28,016 nt of DNA from CAIZIN01 sp964483025 (GTDB lineage Bacteria > Patescibacteriota > Minisyncoccia > Phycocordibacterales > CAIZIN01): NCBI GenBank assembly GCA_964483025.1, contig CAYZZT010000004.1, positions 1 to 28,016 on the forward strand. Reading direction: 5' to 3'. Position 1 is the first letter of the stretch. Every line of letters starts with the position of its first letter. Positions 14,358 to 22,312 of the stretch are shown one piece after another. Made by a program: the position numbers and the translations under genes. A model generated the notes under the pieces. That model was not told the origin of the DNA. It made no database searches and saw nothing but the letters and a program-made list of their open reading frames with translations.

Positions 14358-15671
14358 CTAATTAAACTGTTGAAGAAACGCAATAATCATAGCCACAACT
14401 GCAGTTGCCATCAAGAAAAATGTAAGCCAAACCAAGAAGCTCGAAAGTTTACTACTCTTATATTCTCCCATAATCTTTGGATTTGATGCAATCTTTGCAA
14501 TAAGAAAAATTAAAGGAACAGCAATCACTCCATTAATAACAGCAGTAATAACTAACGCCTTAACTGGATCAATACCAATAAAATTAATCAGAAGGCCAAT
14601 AAGTGTAGCGACTGTAATAACCCCATAAAAACCATGTGCTCTTTTAAATTTTTGATTTAAACCCTCTCTCCAAGAAAATGCTTCTGAAATCGCGTAAGAA
14701 GCTGAGGCAGACAAAACAGGCACGGCCAAAAGACCAAGGCCAATGATTCCAGTAGCAAAAATTGCTTTAGCTAAAAAACCAGCATAAGGAAATGTTGAAA
14801 CTAAAGGCTCAAGAGCACGAGCAGCATCAGCTGCAGTCGCAATATTTGTAACACCATTTTTATGAAGCACAGTTGCGGAAACAACAATAATACACCAAGT
14901 TGCTATTTGGGATGAAATCATGCCGAGAGCATTGTCGAAACGAATAGATTTCATAAAAGACTTCGTCAAAGTCGGTTTACCATTATGAATTAAATTTTTC
15001 TTATGTTCTTCCTCGACTTCTTCTGAAGCTTCCCAAAAAAACATATAAGGTGAAATGGTTGTACCAAGCACACCAGTAATTATAAACAAGAAGGCAAAAG
15101 TAAATTCAAAATGAGGAACAAATGTTGCCCTAAAAATTTCTGCCCACGGCTCTTTTACAATAAAAACAGTAAGCACATATGAAAAAAGTGCTAAAGCAAG
15201 CCACTTAAGTAATTTTGCATAATTTTTATATGAAACAAATATCTCTAATACAAGGATGAGAATAGTAAATCCAAGTGTTGCCAAGACAAAAGGAATTGGA
15301 ATAATTAATCCTAATGCAGCTGCCATCGCACCAATATCAGCACCAATATTTATTGTATTTGCAATAAGAACTAAAAAAACAGCCCCGAACAAAACCTTTT
15401 TTGAATAATTTTCTCTTATGACTGTTGCTATCCCCTTTCCGGTCACTGCTCCAATACGTGCACAAGCTTCCTGAATTGCTGTAACTAAGGGTAGCATAAA
15501 AATAACAGTCCATAGCTGGCCATAGCCAAATTGTGCACCCGTCTGACTATATGTTGCAATTCCCGATGGATCATCATCAGCAGCTCCAGTAATAAGCCCG
15601 GGCCCAACACTTTTAGTAATTTTTTTTATTTTCCAGCCAAATTTCGCCATTTTTATTTTATTAGTTTTCAT
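14358..15671 (-). CDS. Non-canonical NRAMP-family metal transporter
   Basis: The 437-aa protein has about 11 membrane helices and the NRAMP/COG1914 framework that moves divalent metals across the inner membrane. The first-helix motif is GAADDDPSGIATYSQTGAQ (29-47) where Mn/Fe transporters have DPGN, and the sixth-helix motif is LGTTISPYMFFW (202-213) where they have MPH. The methionine that makes classical NRAMPs selective for transition metals is thus absent, so the ion could be Mg2+ or something else. A cytoplasmic acidic/basic loop (EASEEVEEEHKK) follows. The ATG at 15671 overlaps the upstream stop by 11 nt; a second ATG at 15650 is also possible. It is translated with the AI-2E permease gene. 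Confidence 0.88.
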   Translation of the reverse strand: MKTNKIKMAKFGWKIKKITKSVGPGLITGAADDDPSGIATYSQTGAQFGYGQLWTVIFMLPLVTAIQEACARIGAVTGKGIATVIRENYSKKVLFGAVFLVLIANTINIGADIGAMAAALGLIIPIPFVLATLGFTILILVLEIFVSYKNYAKLLKWLALALFSYVLTVFIVKEPWAEIFRATFVPHFEFTFAFLFIITGVLGTTISPYMFFWEASEEVEEEHKKNLIHNGKPTLTKSFMKSIRFDNALGMISSQIATWCIIVVSATVLHKNGVTNIATAADAARALEPLVSTFPYAGFLAKAIFATGIIGLGLLAVPVLSASASYAISEAFSWREGLNQKFKRAHGFYGVITVATLIGLLINFIGIDPVKALVITAVINGVIAVPLIFLIAKIASNPKIMGEYKSSKLSSFLVWLTFFLMATAVVAMIIAFLQQFN

Positions 15672-16689
15672 CAGAAACAGAAATATCCTTCATTTTATAT
15701 GCTCTTATCAAGGCCACAAATAGACTCAAAATTAAAGGGCCTAAAATAAATCCGGTAGGACCTATAAAGCTAATACCACCTAAAACTGAAAATAAAATAA
15801 ACAATGGATGAATACCAATCGACTTATGCATAATTGCCGGTCTTAATAGATTGTCTATTATATTTACTACAATCAAAGCCCATAATAATAATCCAATAGT
15901 ATTAAAGATTGTTCCGTAGAAAAATGAATACAGAATAATTGGGATAAAAACAAGACCTGTGCCAATGCCTGGAATAAAGGCAGCAATTATTGCTATAGTT
16001 CCAAGTAAAGTTGCGTTTGGAATACCAAAAATTGCAATACCGATTCCTGATACAATACCTTGAATTATTGCAATTACAATAGATCCAAAAACAACAGATT
16101 TTATAGCTGTCTCTATAGAAGCTAGCAAATTATCATATGTGTCCGAAGAAATTGGTATTAAATCTTTTATATTTTTTCTAAACTTTTCGCTGTCTTTTAA
16201 TAAAAAGAACAAGGCAATAGTTGCTAAAAGAATCTTTAAAAATATATCAAAAGTCACGGTAAAGAAACTCCCCAAATTTGAAAGAACCCAAGAGGAAAAT
16301 CCACCAACATATTTTTCTATATGCACATCACTATTAGGGATAATTGTTTTTAAGTTATCATTTATTAAATTATTTATACTAACGACATCAGATGCGTTTG
16401 GGGTATCTAAAGAAACATACATATTTTTAGCTTCTTTAATTAGTTGGGCAGAAACAAAATATACTGGGATAAAAATAATGATATAAAATAATAAAATAGT
16501 TACTATTGAACCAATTGATTTGTTTCCAAATGAAAGCTTGGTGATTCTTTTATAAACTGGATCAAGTATAACCGAAGCAATAATAGCCAAAGTCAAAGTT
16601 ATTAAAAATGGTGAAAGGACTAGAATTGATAAAACAAATAAAGCTGTTAAAGAGATGCCAAAAAAGATTTGTGATTTATTACTATTCAT
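15661..16689 (-). CDS. AI-2E family permease
   Basis: The 342-aa membrane protein has the UPF0118/AI-2E transporter plan: two N-terminal helices (LTALFVLSILVLSPFLITLTLA), a helix and a soluble amphipathic middle segment (about 85-145), then the conserved GIPNATLLGTIAIIAAFIPGIGTGLVFIP and the C-terminal FSVLGGISFIGPTGFILGPLILSL. The family includes the E. coli TqsA exporter and Na+/H+-antiport-like members; substrate cannot be assigned, and CPR cells are not known to use AI-2. TATAAT at 16698-16703 lies 8 nt from the ATG. It overlaps the NRAMP gene by 11 nt. Confidence 0.9.
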   Translation of the reverse strand: MNSNKSQIFFGISLTALFVLSILVLSPFLITLTLAIIASVILDPVYKRITKLSFGNKSIGSIVTILLFYIIIFIPVYFVSAQLIKEAKNMYVSLDTPNASDVVSINNLINDNLKTIIPNSDVHIEKYVGGFSSWVLSNLGSFFTVTFDIFLKILLATIALFFLLKDSEKFRKNIKDLIPISSDTYDNLLASIETAIKSVVFGSIVIAIIQGIVSGIGIAIFGIPNATLLGTIAIIAAFIPGIGTGLVFIPIILYSFFYGTIFNTIGLLLWALIVVNIIDNLLRPAIMHKSIGIHPLFILFSVLGGISFIGPTGFILGPLILSLFVALIRAYKMKDISVSDEN

Positions 16690-16697
16690 ATAGAGGT

Positions 16698-16703
16698 ATT
16701 ATA
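16698..16703 (-). promoter_or_regulatory. -10 box of AI-2E/NRAMP operon
   Basis: TATAAT with 8 nt to the ATG at 16689. The short distance suggests a leader of about one base. Confidence 0.6.
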
Positions 16704-16747
16704 CAACAAAAACAAAAAGAGTCCCATACTACTTGCTAATTCACTTA

Positions 16748-16821
16748 TTACTGCATAAAAACGACGACCGTCATTTTTATGCAGTAACAAAAACTCCCAG
16801 AATAATCTGAGAGTTTTTGTT
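16748..16821. terminator. Two stem-loops between AI-2E and ppdK genes
   Basis: A 14-bp perfect stem TTACTGCATAAAAA/TTTTTATGCAGTAA with a 12-nt loop (16748-16787), and a 16-bp stem with one mismatch, AACAAAAACTCCCAGA against TCTGAGAGTTTTTGTT (16786-16821). The second lies 24 nt after the ppdK stop and fits an intrinsic terminator. Confidence 0.8.
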
Positions 16822-16845
16822 TTTAAAAAAATACCTAATTGAAAT

Positions 16846-19599
16846 TTATTTTTTCTTTACTACCTTTTTTACCGGAGCCCTCATACTCATTTCCTCCTCA
16901 AGGGCAGACTGTGCTGCTGCAAGTCTTGCCACAGGAACACGATACGGAGAACAACTCACATAGGTTAATCCTAGTTTATGGCAGAATCGAACAGACGCGG
17001 GGTCACCCCCGTGCTCACCACAAATACCCATTTTCATACCCGGTCGTGTTGCATTTCCTTTTTGTACTGCAATTCTCATAAGTTCCCCCACTCCAGTTTG
17101 ATCAATAGAAGCGAAAGGATTCATTTTAATTATTTCATTCTCCTGATATTCAGATATAAATGAGCCTGAATCATCTCTACTCATACCCAAACATGTTTGT
17201 GTTAAATCGTTTGTTCCGAAACTAAAGAATTGTGCTGTCTGTGCAATTTCATCGGCTGTAATAGCACCTCGTGGAATTTCAATCATTGTCCCCACCATAT
17301 AATCAATCTTTACTTTCTTCTCATTCATAACTTCTTTTGCAATTCTATGAACAACTTCTACTTGAAGGTCAAGCTCTTTTTTGAACCCAACAAGAGGAAT
17401 CATAATCTCTGGTTTAACTTTAACACCAGATTTTTGCACTTCCACCGCTGCTTCAAACACTGCCCGTGCCTGCATTTCTGAAATTTCAGGATGAACAATT
17501 CCTAAGCGACACCCTCGCAAACCAAGCATTGGATTAAATTCATGAAGCTCTTTAATTCTTTGTTTTATCTTATCAACTGAAATATTCATTTTCACCGCTA
17601 AATCTTTTTGTGCCTTATCTTCATGTGGGAGAAATTCGTGAAGTGGTGGATCTAAGAAACGAATTGTGGCTGGGAAACCCTTGAGAGCTTTAAAGATTCC
17701 AACAAAGTCTGTTTTTTGATATGGCAATAATTTTGCGAGAGCTTTCTTTCTGTCTAGAATATTTTCGGCAAGAATCATTTCGCGCATAGCATCAATTCTA
17801 TTACCTTCAAAAAACATATGCTCTGTACGCACAAGTCCTACACCAGTTGCTCCAAACGATAAAGCATTTTCCACTTGCTCCGGTGTGTCTGCATTTGTAC
17901 GAACTTGAAGCTTTGTGGCTTTTGCGCACCAATTCATAAGTGTCTCATACATTCGATATGTCTCACTGTCTTTGGGTTTTAGTGTTTTATCAATTAATAC
18001 CTGCACGATTTCTGATGGAGCTGTTTTAATTGCTCCAGCGTAAACACTACCTAAAGTTCCATTGATTGAAAGGAAATCTCCTTCTTTATATGTAGTACCC
18101 GAAACTGTTAAAGTCTTTTTGTTATAATCGATTTGCAAAGCACTTACTCCACAAACACAAACCTTGCCCATTTGCCTTGCAACAAGAGCCGCATGAGAAG
18201 AAACTCCACCTTTTGCAGTGAGAATACCTTCCGCTGCAATCATTCCTCGCAAATCCTCTGGGGTGGTCTCTGCACGAACAAGCAAAACTTTTTCTCCTTT
18301 ATCTTCAGCAATAACAGCTCGCTCCGCACTAAAGTAAATTTTACCAGAAGCAGCGCCTGGGCCAGCAGGTAAACCTTTTGCAATAACTTTTGCATTTTTC
18401 TCTGCTTTTAAATCAAAAATAGGTGCCAAAAGTTGATCAAGCTGATCGGCTGGATTTCGACGTACTGCAGTCTTCCAATCAATAATTTTTTCTTTCACCA
18501 TATCCATAGAAATTTTCAAAGCGGCAAAAGCTGTTCTTTTTCCATTTCGGGTTTGAAGAATAAAAACTTTTCCATCCTGAATTGTAAATTCCAAATCTTG
18601 AACATCTTTAAAATGAGTCTCGAGAGTGTTTCGAATTTTATTTAATTCCTTAAATGCTTCAGGTAAATAATTTACAAGGTTGTGGACTGGCTCTGGAGTA
18701 CGAACACCAGCCACCACATCTTCACCTTGTGCATTAATTAGAAATTCTCCCCAGAATTCTTTAGTTCCATTTGCAGGGTTTCTAGTGAAGGCAACACCTG
18801 AACCAGATTTTGTACCTGTGTTTCCATATACCATTGCCTGCACATTCACAGCTGTTCCCCATTCTGTTGGAATATTATATTTTCTTCGATATACATTTGC
18901 TCGATCGTTCATCCATGAACCAAACACTGCGCCCACAGAACCCCAAAGCTGTTCCCATGGATCTTGTGGAAATGATTTTCCTGTTCGCTCTTTAATCAAA
19001 GCTTTAAAACGAGTTACCATTTTTTTCAAATCGTCGACTGTAAGAGCAGAGTCATCAATATCTTTTTTATAAATTTCATGTTTAATATTTTCAATCACAA
19101 CTTCAAATGGCTCGTGATCTTCTCCCTCTCTTTTTTGCACACCCATCACCACGTCACCATACATTTGAATAAATCTGCGATAGCAATCCCAAGCAAATCT
19201 TTCGTTTTTTGTTGCTTTTGACAGAGCTTCTACAGTTTTATCATTAAGACCTAGATTTAAAATTGTATCCATCATTCCCGGCATAGAATCTCGTGCTCCT
19301 GAGCGGACAGACACAAGTAAAGGCAAAGCTCCTGTATCACCAAACTTTGTGCCCATAATTTTCTCAAGAGATGCGATACCTGTTTTTACTTCAGCAGTTA
19401 AGCTCTTAGGATAGGTCTTCTTATTGTCATAATAATATGTACAAACCTCTGTTGTAATTGTAAAACCTGGAGGAACTGGCAAACCAATTCGGCTCATTTC
19501 AGCTAGGTTTGCTCCCTTTCCACCTAGAAGTGGCTTCATACTGCCATTTCCATCGGCCTTTTTGTTCCCAAACAGATATACGTATTTTGTTGATTTCAT
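16846..19599 (-). CDS. ppdK: Pyruvate, phosphate dikinase
   Basis: The 917-aa enzyme interconverts pyruvate, ATP and Pi with phosphoenolpyruvate, AMP and PPi. The ATP-grasp part has GGKGANLAEM (26-35), VRSGARDSMPGMMDTILNLG (98-117) and GSGVAFTRNP (266-275). The phosphorylatable His469 is in TAKGGVSSHAALVARQMG. The PEP-binding TIM barrel has GLVRTEHMFF, GCRLGI and the catalytic Cys860 in GICGEHGGDP. All key sites are present. It ends with a Lys-rich tail (APVKKVVKKK) not usual for the family. In fermentative CPR cells it likely replaces or reverses pyruvate kinase at the end of glycolysis, saving PPi energy. It stands alone; no SD is seen before the ATG. Confidence 0.97.
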   Translation of the reverse strand: MKSTKYVYLFGNKKADGNGSMKPLLGGKGANLAEMSRIGLPVPPGFTITTEVCTYYYDNKKTYPKSLTAEVKTGIASLEKIMGTKFGDTGALPLLVSVRSGARDSMPGMMDTILNLGLNDKTVEALSKATKNERFAWDCYRRFIQMYGDVVMGVQKREGEDHEPFEVVIENIKHEIYKKDIDDSALTVDDLKKMVTRFKALIKERTGKSFPQDPWEQLWGSVGAVFGSWMNDRANVYRRKYNIPTEWGTAVNVQAMVYGNTGTKSGSGVAFTRNPANGTKEFWGEFLINAQGEDVVAGVRTPEPVHNLVNYLPEAFKELNKIRNTLETHFKDVQDLEFTIQDGKVFILQTRNGKRTAFAALKISMDMVKEKIIDWKTAVRRNPADQLDQLLAPIFDLKAEKNAKVIAKGLPAGPGAASGKIYFSAERAVIAEDKGEKVLLVRAETTPEDLRGMIAAEGILTAKGGVSSHAALVARQMGKVCVCGVSALQIDYNKKTLTVSGTTYKEGDFLSINGTLGSVYAGAIKTAPSEIVQVLIDKTLKPKDSETYRMYETLMNWCAKATKLQVRTNADTPEQVENALSFGATGVGLVRTEHMFFEGNRIDAMREMILAENILDRKKALAKLLPYQKTDFVGIFKALKGFPATIRFLDPPLHEFLPHEDKAQKDLAVKMNISVDKIKQRIKELHEFNPMLGLRGCRLGIVHPEISEMQARAVFEAAVEVQKSGVKVKPEIMIPLVGFKKELDLQVEVVHRIAKEVMNEKKVKIDYMVGTMIEIPRGAITADEIAQTAQFFSFGTNDLTQTCLGMSRDDSGSFISEYQENEIIKMNPFASIDQTGVGELMRIAVQKGNATRPGMKMGICGEHGGDPASVRFCHKLGLTYVSCSPYRVPVARLAAAQSALEEEMSMRAPVKKVVKKK

Positions 19600-19713
19600 A
19601 TATACTTTTTTTGTATTTTTTATCTTATAATTTTAATGTCGCTGAATTTTACCACACTTTCAAAATTAATTTAAGTGACGGTCATTTTAGACAATATTTA
19701 TGTAAATTTAGCC

Positions 19714-19747
19714 AGAAAATGAGTTTGCTATAACAAACTCATTTTCT
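19714..19747. terminator. 14-bp stem-loop downstream of lexA
   Basis: AGAAAATGAGTTTG/CAAACTCATTTTCT with a 6-nt loop lies 47 nt past the lexA stop on the minus strand. The gap 19600-19793 otherwise holds an AT-rich ppdK upstream region and a CTACTCACTACT run. Confidence 0.65.
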
Positions 19748-19750
19748 CTT

Positions 19751-19792
19751 CATCTACCCACTACTCACTACAACCTACTCACTACTCACTAA
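19751..19792. repeat. CTACTCA low-complexity run near lexA
   Basis: CTACCCACTACTCACTACAA and CCTACTCACTACTCACT-like units, of the same type as the runs at 13091 and 13884. Confidence 0.65.
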
Positions 19793-19793
19793 T

Positions 19794-20357
19794 TCAGTAC
19801 TTCCTAATTACCCCTTTCACAATGGCGGCAATTCGCAAATCTTCTTTTGGATATATTGGCTTATATTTTTTGTTTGCTGGCTCAAGATAAACCTGTGATC
19901 CATTTTTTTTATAATATTTCATAGTCCATCCACGATCCACCTCGGCTATAACAATATCACCAACTTTTGGTTGCCTATTTCTTTCCACAATAACCAAATC
20001 GCCTTCATATATGCCAGCATCAATCATTGAATCCCCTTTTACTTCTAAAATATATGTGGATTCTTTATGTTCAACTAAATATTCATCAATACTCATTGTA
20101 TCCATGAGCTCTTCATCCATAGTTGTCGGAAAGCCAGCTTCCACAAGCCCAAGCAGCGGGATCTCATCAAGTCGCATACTTGGTATTAGCTTACCCTTAC
20201 TGTCTTTTGTAACAATGCCCTCATCAATAAGTTTCTCAATAAGTTTATAAACTGCATTTTTAGATTTGAAACCAACCAAGTCCATAATTTCTTGATAGCT
20301 CGGCATTCTTCGATGCTTGTGATAGAAAGAAACAATTTTGTTTTTATATTCGTTCAT
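19794..20357 (-). CDS. lexA: LexA SOS repressor
   Basis: The 187-aa protein has a winged-helix DNA-binding domain (about 1-55, RMPSYQEIMDLVGFKSKNAVYKLIEKL) and an S24 peptidase domain. Self-cleavage elements are all visible: the Ala-Gly bond in GLVEAGFP (Ala74-Gly75), nucleophile Ser110 in EVKGDSMIDAG, and Lys147 in WTMKYYK. It would repress DNA-damage genes and be cleaved when RecA filaments form. The gene follows a 67-aa gene whose promoter contains a GAAC-N4-GTTC operator, so it is probably autoregulated through that upstream promoter, although a repeat lies between. The stop is TGA. Confidence 0.95.
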   Translation of the reverse strand: MNEYKNKIVSFYHKHRRMPSYQEIMDLVGFKSKNAVYKLIEKLIDEGIVTKDSKGKLIPSMRLDEIPLLGLVEAGFPTTMDEELMDTMSIDEYLVEHKESTYILEVKGDSMIDAGIYEGDLVIVERNRQPKVGDIVIAEVDRGWTMKYYKKNGSQVYLEPANKKYKPIYPKEDLRIAAIVKGVIRKY

Positions 20358-20402
20358 ATTTGGTAGAATTATGAATTAAGAATTAAGAATCCCTCCCCGT
20401 AT

Positions 20403-20473
20403 GTCATTCCCGACCTGATCGGGAATCCATGAGTTGAATTTTCAGACTGGATTCCTGTCTTCACGGGAATGAC
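20403..20473. repeat. Bipartite palindromic repeat between lexA and 67-aa gene
   Basis: GTCATTCCCGACCTGATCGGG, spacer TGAATTTTCAGACTGG (inverted orientation), then ATTCCTGTCTTCACGGGAAT and GAC. It follows an AATTATGAATTAAGAATTAAG-type run at about 20369-20390. Confidence 0.85.
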
Positions 20474-20482
20474 AGCTGTTAA

Positions 20483-20686
20483 TTATAGTAAAAAAGTAGT
20501 AATTAAATTAAACGACCTCTTAAATAATCCGCTTCGTCGCCTAAAGCTATCCAGCTGGCGCAAAAGGGCTTTATGACGCTTTGACTCTTTTATATATGAA
20601 AGACCTTTAACAATTTTATTGTCAATTTCTTCATTGAGTTTTTGTAACTCACGCTCTATGGCTTTTTTGAATGTGTTGCTACTCAT
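20483..20686 (-). CDS. 67-aa SOS-controlled basic peptide
   Basis: The 67-aa product (start MSSNTFKKAIERELQKLNEE) is mostly one charged amphipathic helix with a very basic second half (SFRRRSGLFKRS) and a short hydrophobic end (ITTFLL). I do not recognise a family. Its promoter is the best in the window and contains a LexA-type palindrome exactly between -35 and -10, so it should be induced by DNA damage. Small SOS proteins often block division or modulate repair (SulA, YneA, TisB-like), but nothing here shows which. It lies 126 nt upstream of lexA on the same strand and may form an operon with it. Confidence 0.7.
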   Translation of the reverse strand: MSSNTFKKAIERELQKLNEEIDNKIVKGLSYIKESKRHKALLRQLDSFRRRSGLFKRSFNLITTFLL

Positions 20687-20715
20687 AGATTTGATTAGAT
20701 TATTACTATGTATAC

Positions 20716-20744
20716 AGTATAGGTGAACATCCGTTCACCGTCAA
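20716..20744 (-). promoter_or_regulatory. SOS-box promoter (LexA operator in spacer)
   Basis: Read on the minus strand: -35 TTGACG (20739-20744), a 17-nt spacer GTGAACGGATGTTCACC (20722-20738), -10 TATACT (20716-20721). The spacer holds GAAC-N4-GTTC within a 7-bp inverted repeat GGTGAAC/GTTCACC (20722-20739), matching the Gram-positive DinR/LexA box GAACNNNNGTTC. LexA bound there would block RNA polymerase directly. Confidence 0.85.
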
Positions 20745-20773
20745 CACATATAACTGTGGATAACTCAACAGAG

Positions 20774-20835
20774 TACAAAAATGTATTTTTGTAAACCCAT
20801 AACAAAATCCACCAAACAAATTAAGGGTGGATTTT
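20774..20835. terminator. Two stem-loops after small membrane gene
   Basis: AAAATCCACC/GGTGGATTTT (20804-20835) with T tracts outward, and TACAAAAA/TTTTTGTA (20774-20793). They lie 20-80 nt past the stop of the minus-strand gene at 20856 and separate it from the SOS promoter. Confidence 0.8.
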
Positions 20836-20855
20836 TGTTTAATTAATTATTTCTT

Positions 20856-21122
20856 CTATTTAAAACATTTATTCCAAAAGAAAGCCATAAGCCAACCAAA
20901 AATATATCCAACAACAAAAGTTACAATAACAAGAGTGACTGCACTTACCAAACTAAATGGCATTATTGCTACTGGCATTGCAATCATATGCACATTTAGA
21001 ATAAATGTGACCAGAGCTTGAGCTAAGCCCAAGGCAACCAAAACGCTCCAACAAAGATGCAAAAAACTCACAAGAAAACCAAAAGTTAAACCCGTTTTAT
21101 TTTTATTTATTTTCATGTCCAT
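20856..21122 (-). CDS. Small two-helix membrane protein
   Basis: The 88-aa protein has a short basic start (MDMKINKNKTG) and two hydrophobic helices (GFLVSFLHLCWSVLVALGLA and MPFSLVSAVTLVIVTFVVGYIFGW) joined by a loop with ILNVHMIAMP, ending WNKCFK. The pattern HLCWSVLVALG..Q and YIFGW looks like a family I have a sense of in CPR genomes, but I cannot name it. Either ATG at 21122 or 21116 could be the start. An 18-bp near-palindrome TTAGTTA-TTAT-TAACTAA lies about 14-31 nt upstream and could be an operator. Confidence 0.7.
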   Translation of the reverse strand: MDMKINKNKTGLTFGFLVSFLHLCWSVLVALGLAQALVTFILNVHMIAMPVAIMPFSLVSAVTLVIVTFVVGYIFGWLMAFFWNKCFK

Positions 21123-21205
21123 AACAATAATAATTAGTTAATAATAACTAATATAATTATATACCCCCAAAAACCAAGGGCAAGGAAAGCCTTTTATTTA
21201 AAAAA

Positions 21206-21427
21206 TTATATTCCTTCAATATCCAAATCTGATTTTTTTTCTAGAAGTTTCTTCGCATTTTCTGCATCTTTTATAGCTCCATTGTAGGTGTCCATTTGAG
21301 TTTTTTTATTCACCGCATTCGAACCCGAATATGCTTTCACAAACCAAATTCCAATAATCAAAACAACAATAAGGATCCCTATCAAAGTCATAAAACCTCC
21401 CCTAAAATTTTTTTGTGTTTTTTTCAT
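21206..21427 (-). CDS. Pilin-like single-pass membrane peptide
   Basis: The 73-aa product has MKKTQKNFRGGFMTLIGILIVVLIIGIWF, which recalls the type IV prepilin leader and helix (basic leader, Gly, then Phe and a hydrophobic run) but has Ile where true pilins have Glu5. A short polar outside part (QMDTYNGAIKDAENAKKLLEKK) follows. It could be a degenerate or minor pilin-like peptide, or simply a tail-out anchor protein. It starts 6 nt after the stop of the upstream membrane gene, so the two are co-translated. Confidence 0.65.
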   Translation of the reverse strand: MKKTQKNFRGGFMTLIGILIVVLIIGIWFVKAYSGSNAVNKKTQMDTYNGAIKDAENAKKLLEKKSDLDIEGI

Positions 21428-21433
21428 GTTATT

Positions 21434-21784
21434 TTAATGTGGAAATAAAAACTCTCCAATAATCATAAAAATAAAAAAAACTGTTTCTAAAATAACAGGC
21501 ACAAAACCTAGCCACAAAACCCATGAACGCTCCCCTTTTCTAAAAGCTCTAATATTTACAATTAATGCAAAAATTAAAAATGCTATCACCAATATTACAA
21601 AAGTAATTCCAGTAATCATTTGCACCTTTTCGCCCCAAACATCGGCTATCATTGGACTTATAAATGTAGCAAAAACTCCAAGCAAAGGCATCAACAAAAT
21701 CGTTGACATACCAAGACCCATAGCCCACCAAGCAATCTTTGTTCTTGGGCTATCTTTAAATTCATTAAGTGTTTGTTTCTTCAT
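21434..21784 (-). CDS. Three-helix membrane protein, unknown function
   Basis: The 116-aa protein has three predicted helices (WWAMGLGMSTILLMPLLGVF, MITGITFVILVIAFLIFALIV, VLWLGFVPVILETVFFIFMI) and a short basic loop (RAFRKGERS). The pattern of small multi-helix CPR proteins is seen but no family is recognised. A TGC-TATAAT box (21791-21796) ends 6 nt before the ATG. It is the first gene of a pair with the pilin-like peptide. Confidence 0.75.
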   Translation of the reverse strand: MKKQTLNEFKDSPRTKIAWWAMGLGMSTILLMPLLGVFATFISPMIADVWGEKVQMITGITFVILVIAFLIFALIVNIRAFRKGERSWVLWLGFVPVILETVFFIFMIIGEFLFPH

Positions 21785-21790
21785 TGTTTA

Positions 21791-21799
21791 ATTATAGCA
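21791..21799 (-). promoter_or_regulatory. Extended -10 box 6 nt before ATG
   Basis: TGC-TATAAT with six bases to the ATG at 21784; no recognisable -35. Confidence 0.7.
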
Positions 21800-21818
21800 A
21801 ATTATTACAAAAATGAAC

Positions 21819-21864
21819 TTTACTTTTCCACCCTATAGGATAATATGGTTTGAGGGAGGAAATT
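21819..21864 (+). promoter_or_regulatory. Promoter and SD of 107-aa gene
   Basis: TTTACT (21819-21824), 16-nt spacer, TAATAT (21841-21846), then GAGGGAGGAAATT before ATG at 21865. The GGAGG is a classical SD and places the start after an in-frame TTG at 21850. Confidence 0.7.
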
Positions 21865-22188
21865 ATGTCACAAACAGAAACTCAGCTTGTCGATACAAGA
21901 CCACCAGAAACAGTTCGCTCGTTTCAAATTGTTCCTTTAAGTTCAGAAAAACCTATAATGAGACTTGACCCAGATGAAGAAAAAGTATTTCATGGGGATT
22001 GCTTTTTATTATGTATTGAGGGAGGGGCACATCTTAGCAATCCTTTATCTGAAACTATCTGCATTAAAGGTGATCACAACAATGTACCAAATGGTAAGAA
22101 TAAATATTATCTAGATGTAATGCTTTGTAATATCAGAGCTGGAAAGAGTGGTCTCGAGTTTTCTTTACAAAGACCAAAACTTTACTAG
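21865..22188 (+). CDS. 107-aa protein, function unknown
   Basis: With the SD-supported start the product is 107 aa, beginning MSQTETQLVDTRPPETV. It is soluble, with FLLCIEGGAHLSNPL, ICIKGDHNNVPNGKNKYYLD and a basic end (LQRPKLY). No domain is recognised. It has a strong GGAGG SD in contrast to the leaderless pattern of many neighbours and a terminator 20 nt after its stop, so it is a single-gene unit. Confidence 0.7.
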   Translation: MSQTETQLVDTRPPETVRSFQIVPLSSEKPIMRLDPDEEKVFHGDCFLLCIEGGAHLSNPLSETICIKGDHNNVPNGKNKYYLDVMLCNIRAGKSGLEFSLQRPKLY

Positions 22189-22207
22189 CCCCAATTTTCA
22201 AAATCTA

Positions 22208-22236
22208 AGCACTGACAAATTTGTTGGTGCTTTTTC
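22208..22236 (+). terminator. Intrinsic terminator
   Basis: AGCAC/GTGCT with an inner CAAATTTG, then TTTTTCT. It closes the 107-aa gene and immediately precedes the next -10 box. Confidence 0.85.
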
Positions 22237-22239
22237 TAT

Positions 22240-22284
22240 TATAATAGTTATATGGAAAATATAATTGACATTCCAGCACCATAA
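22240..22284 (+). promoter_or_regulatory. TATAAT and 10-codon leader ORF
   Basis: TATAAT (22240-22245) ends 6 nt before an ATG at 22252 that opens a ten-residue frame, MENIIDIPAP, stopping with TAA at 22284. The next gene starts 28 nt later in another frame. This has the geometry of a leaderless leader peptide. Confidence 0.5.
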
Positions 22285-22312
22285 GATAAAGTACAAACAG
22301 AAAAGTAAAAAA

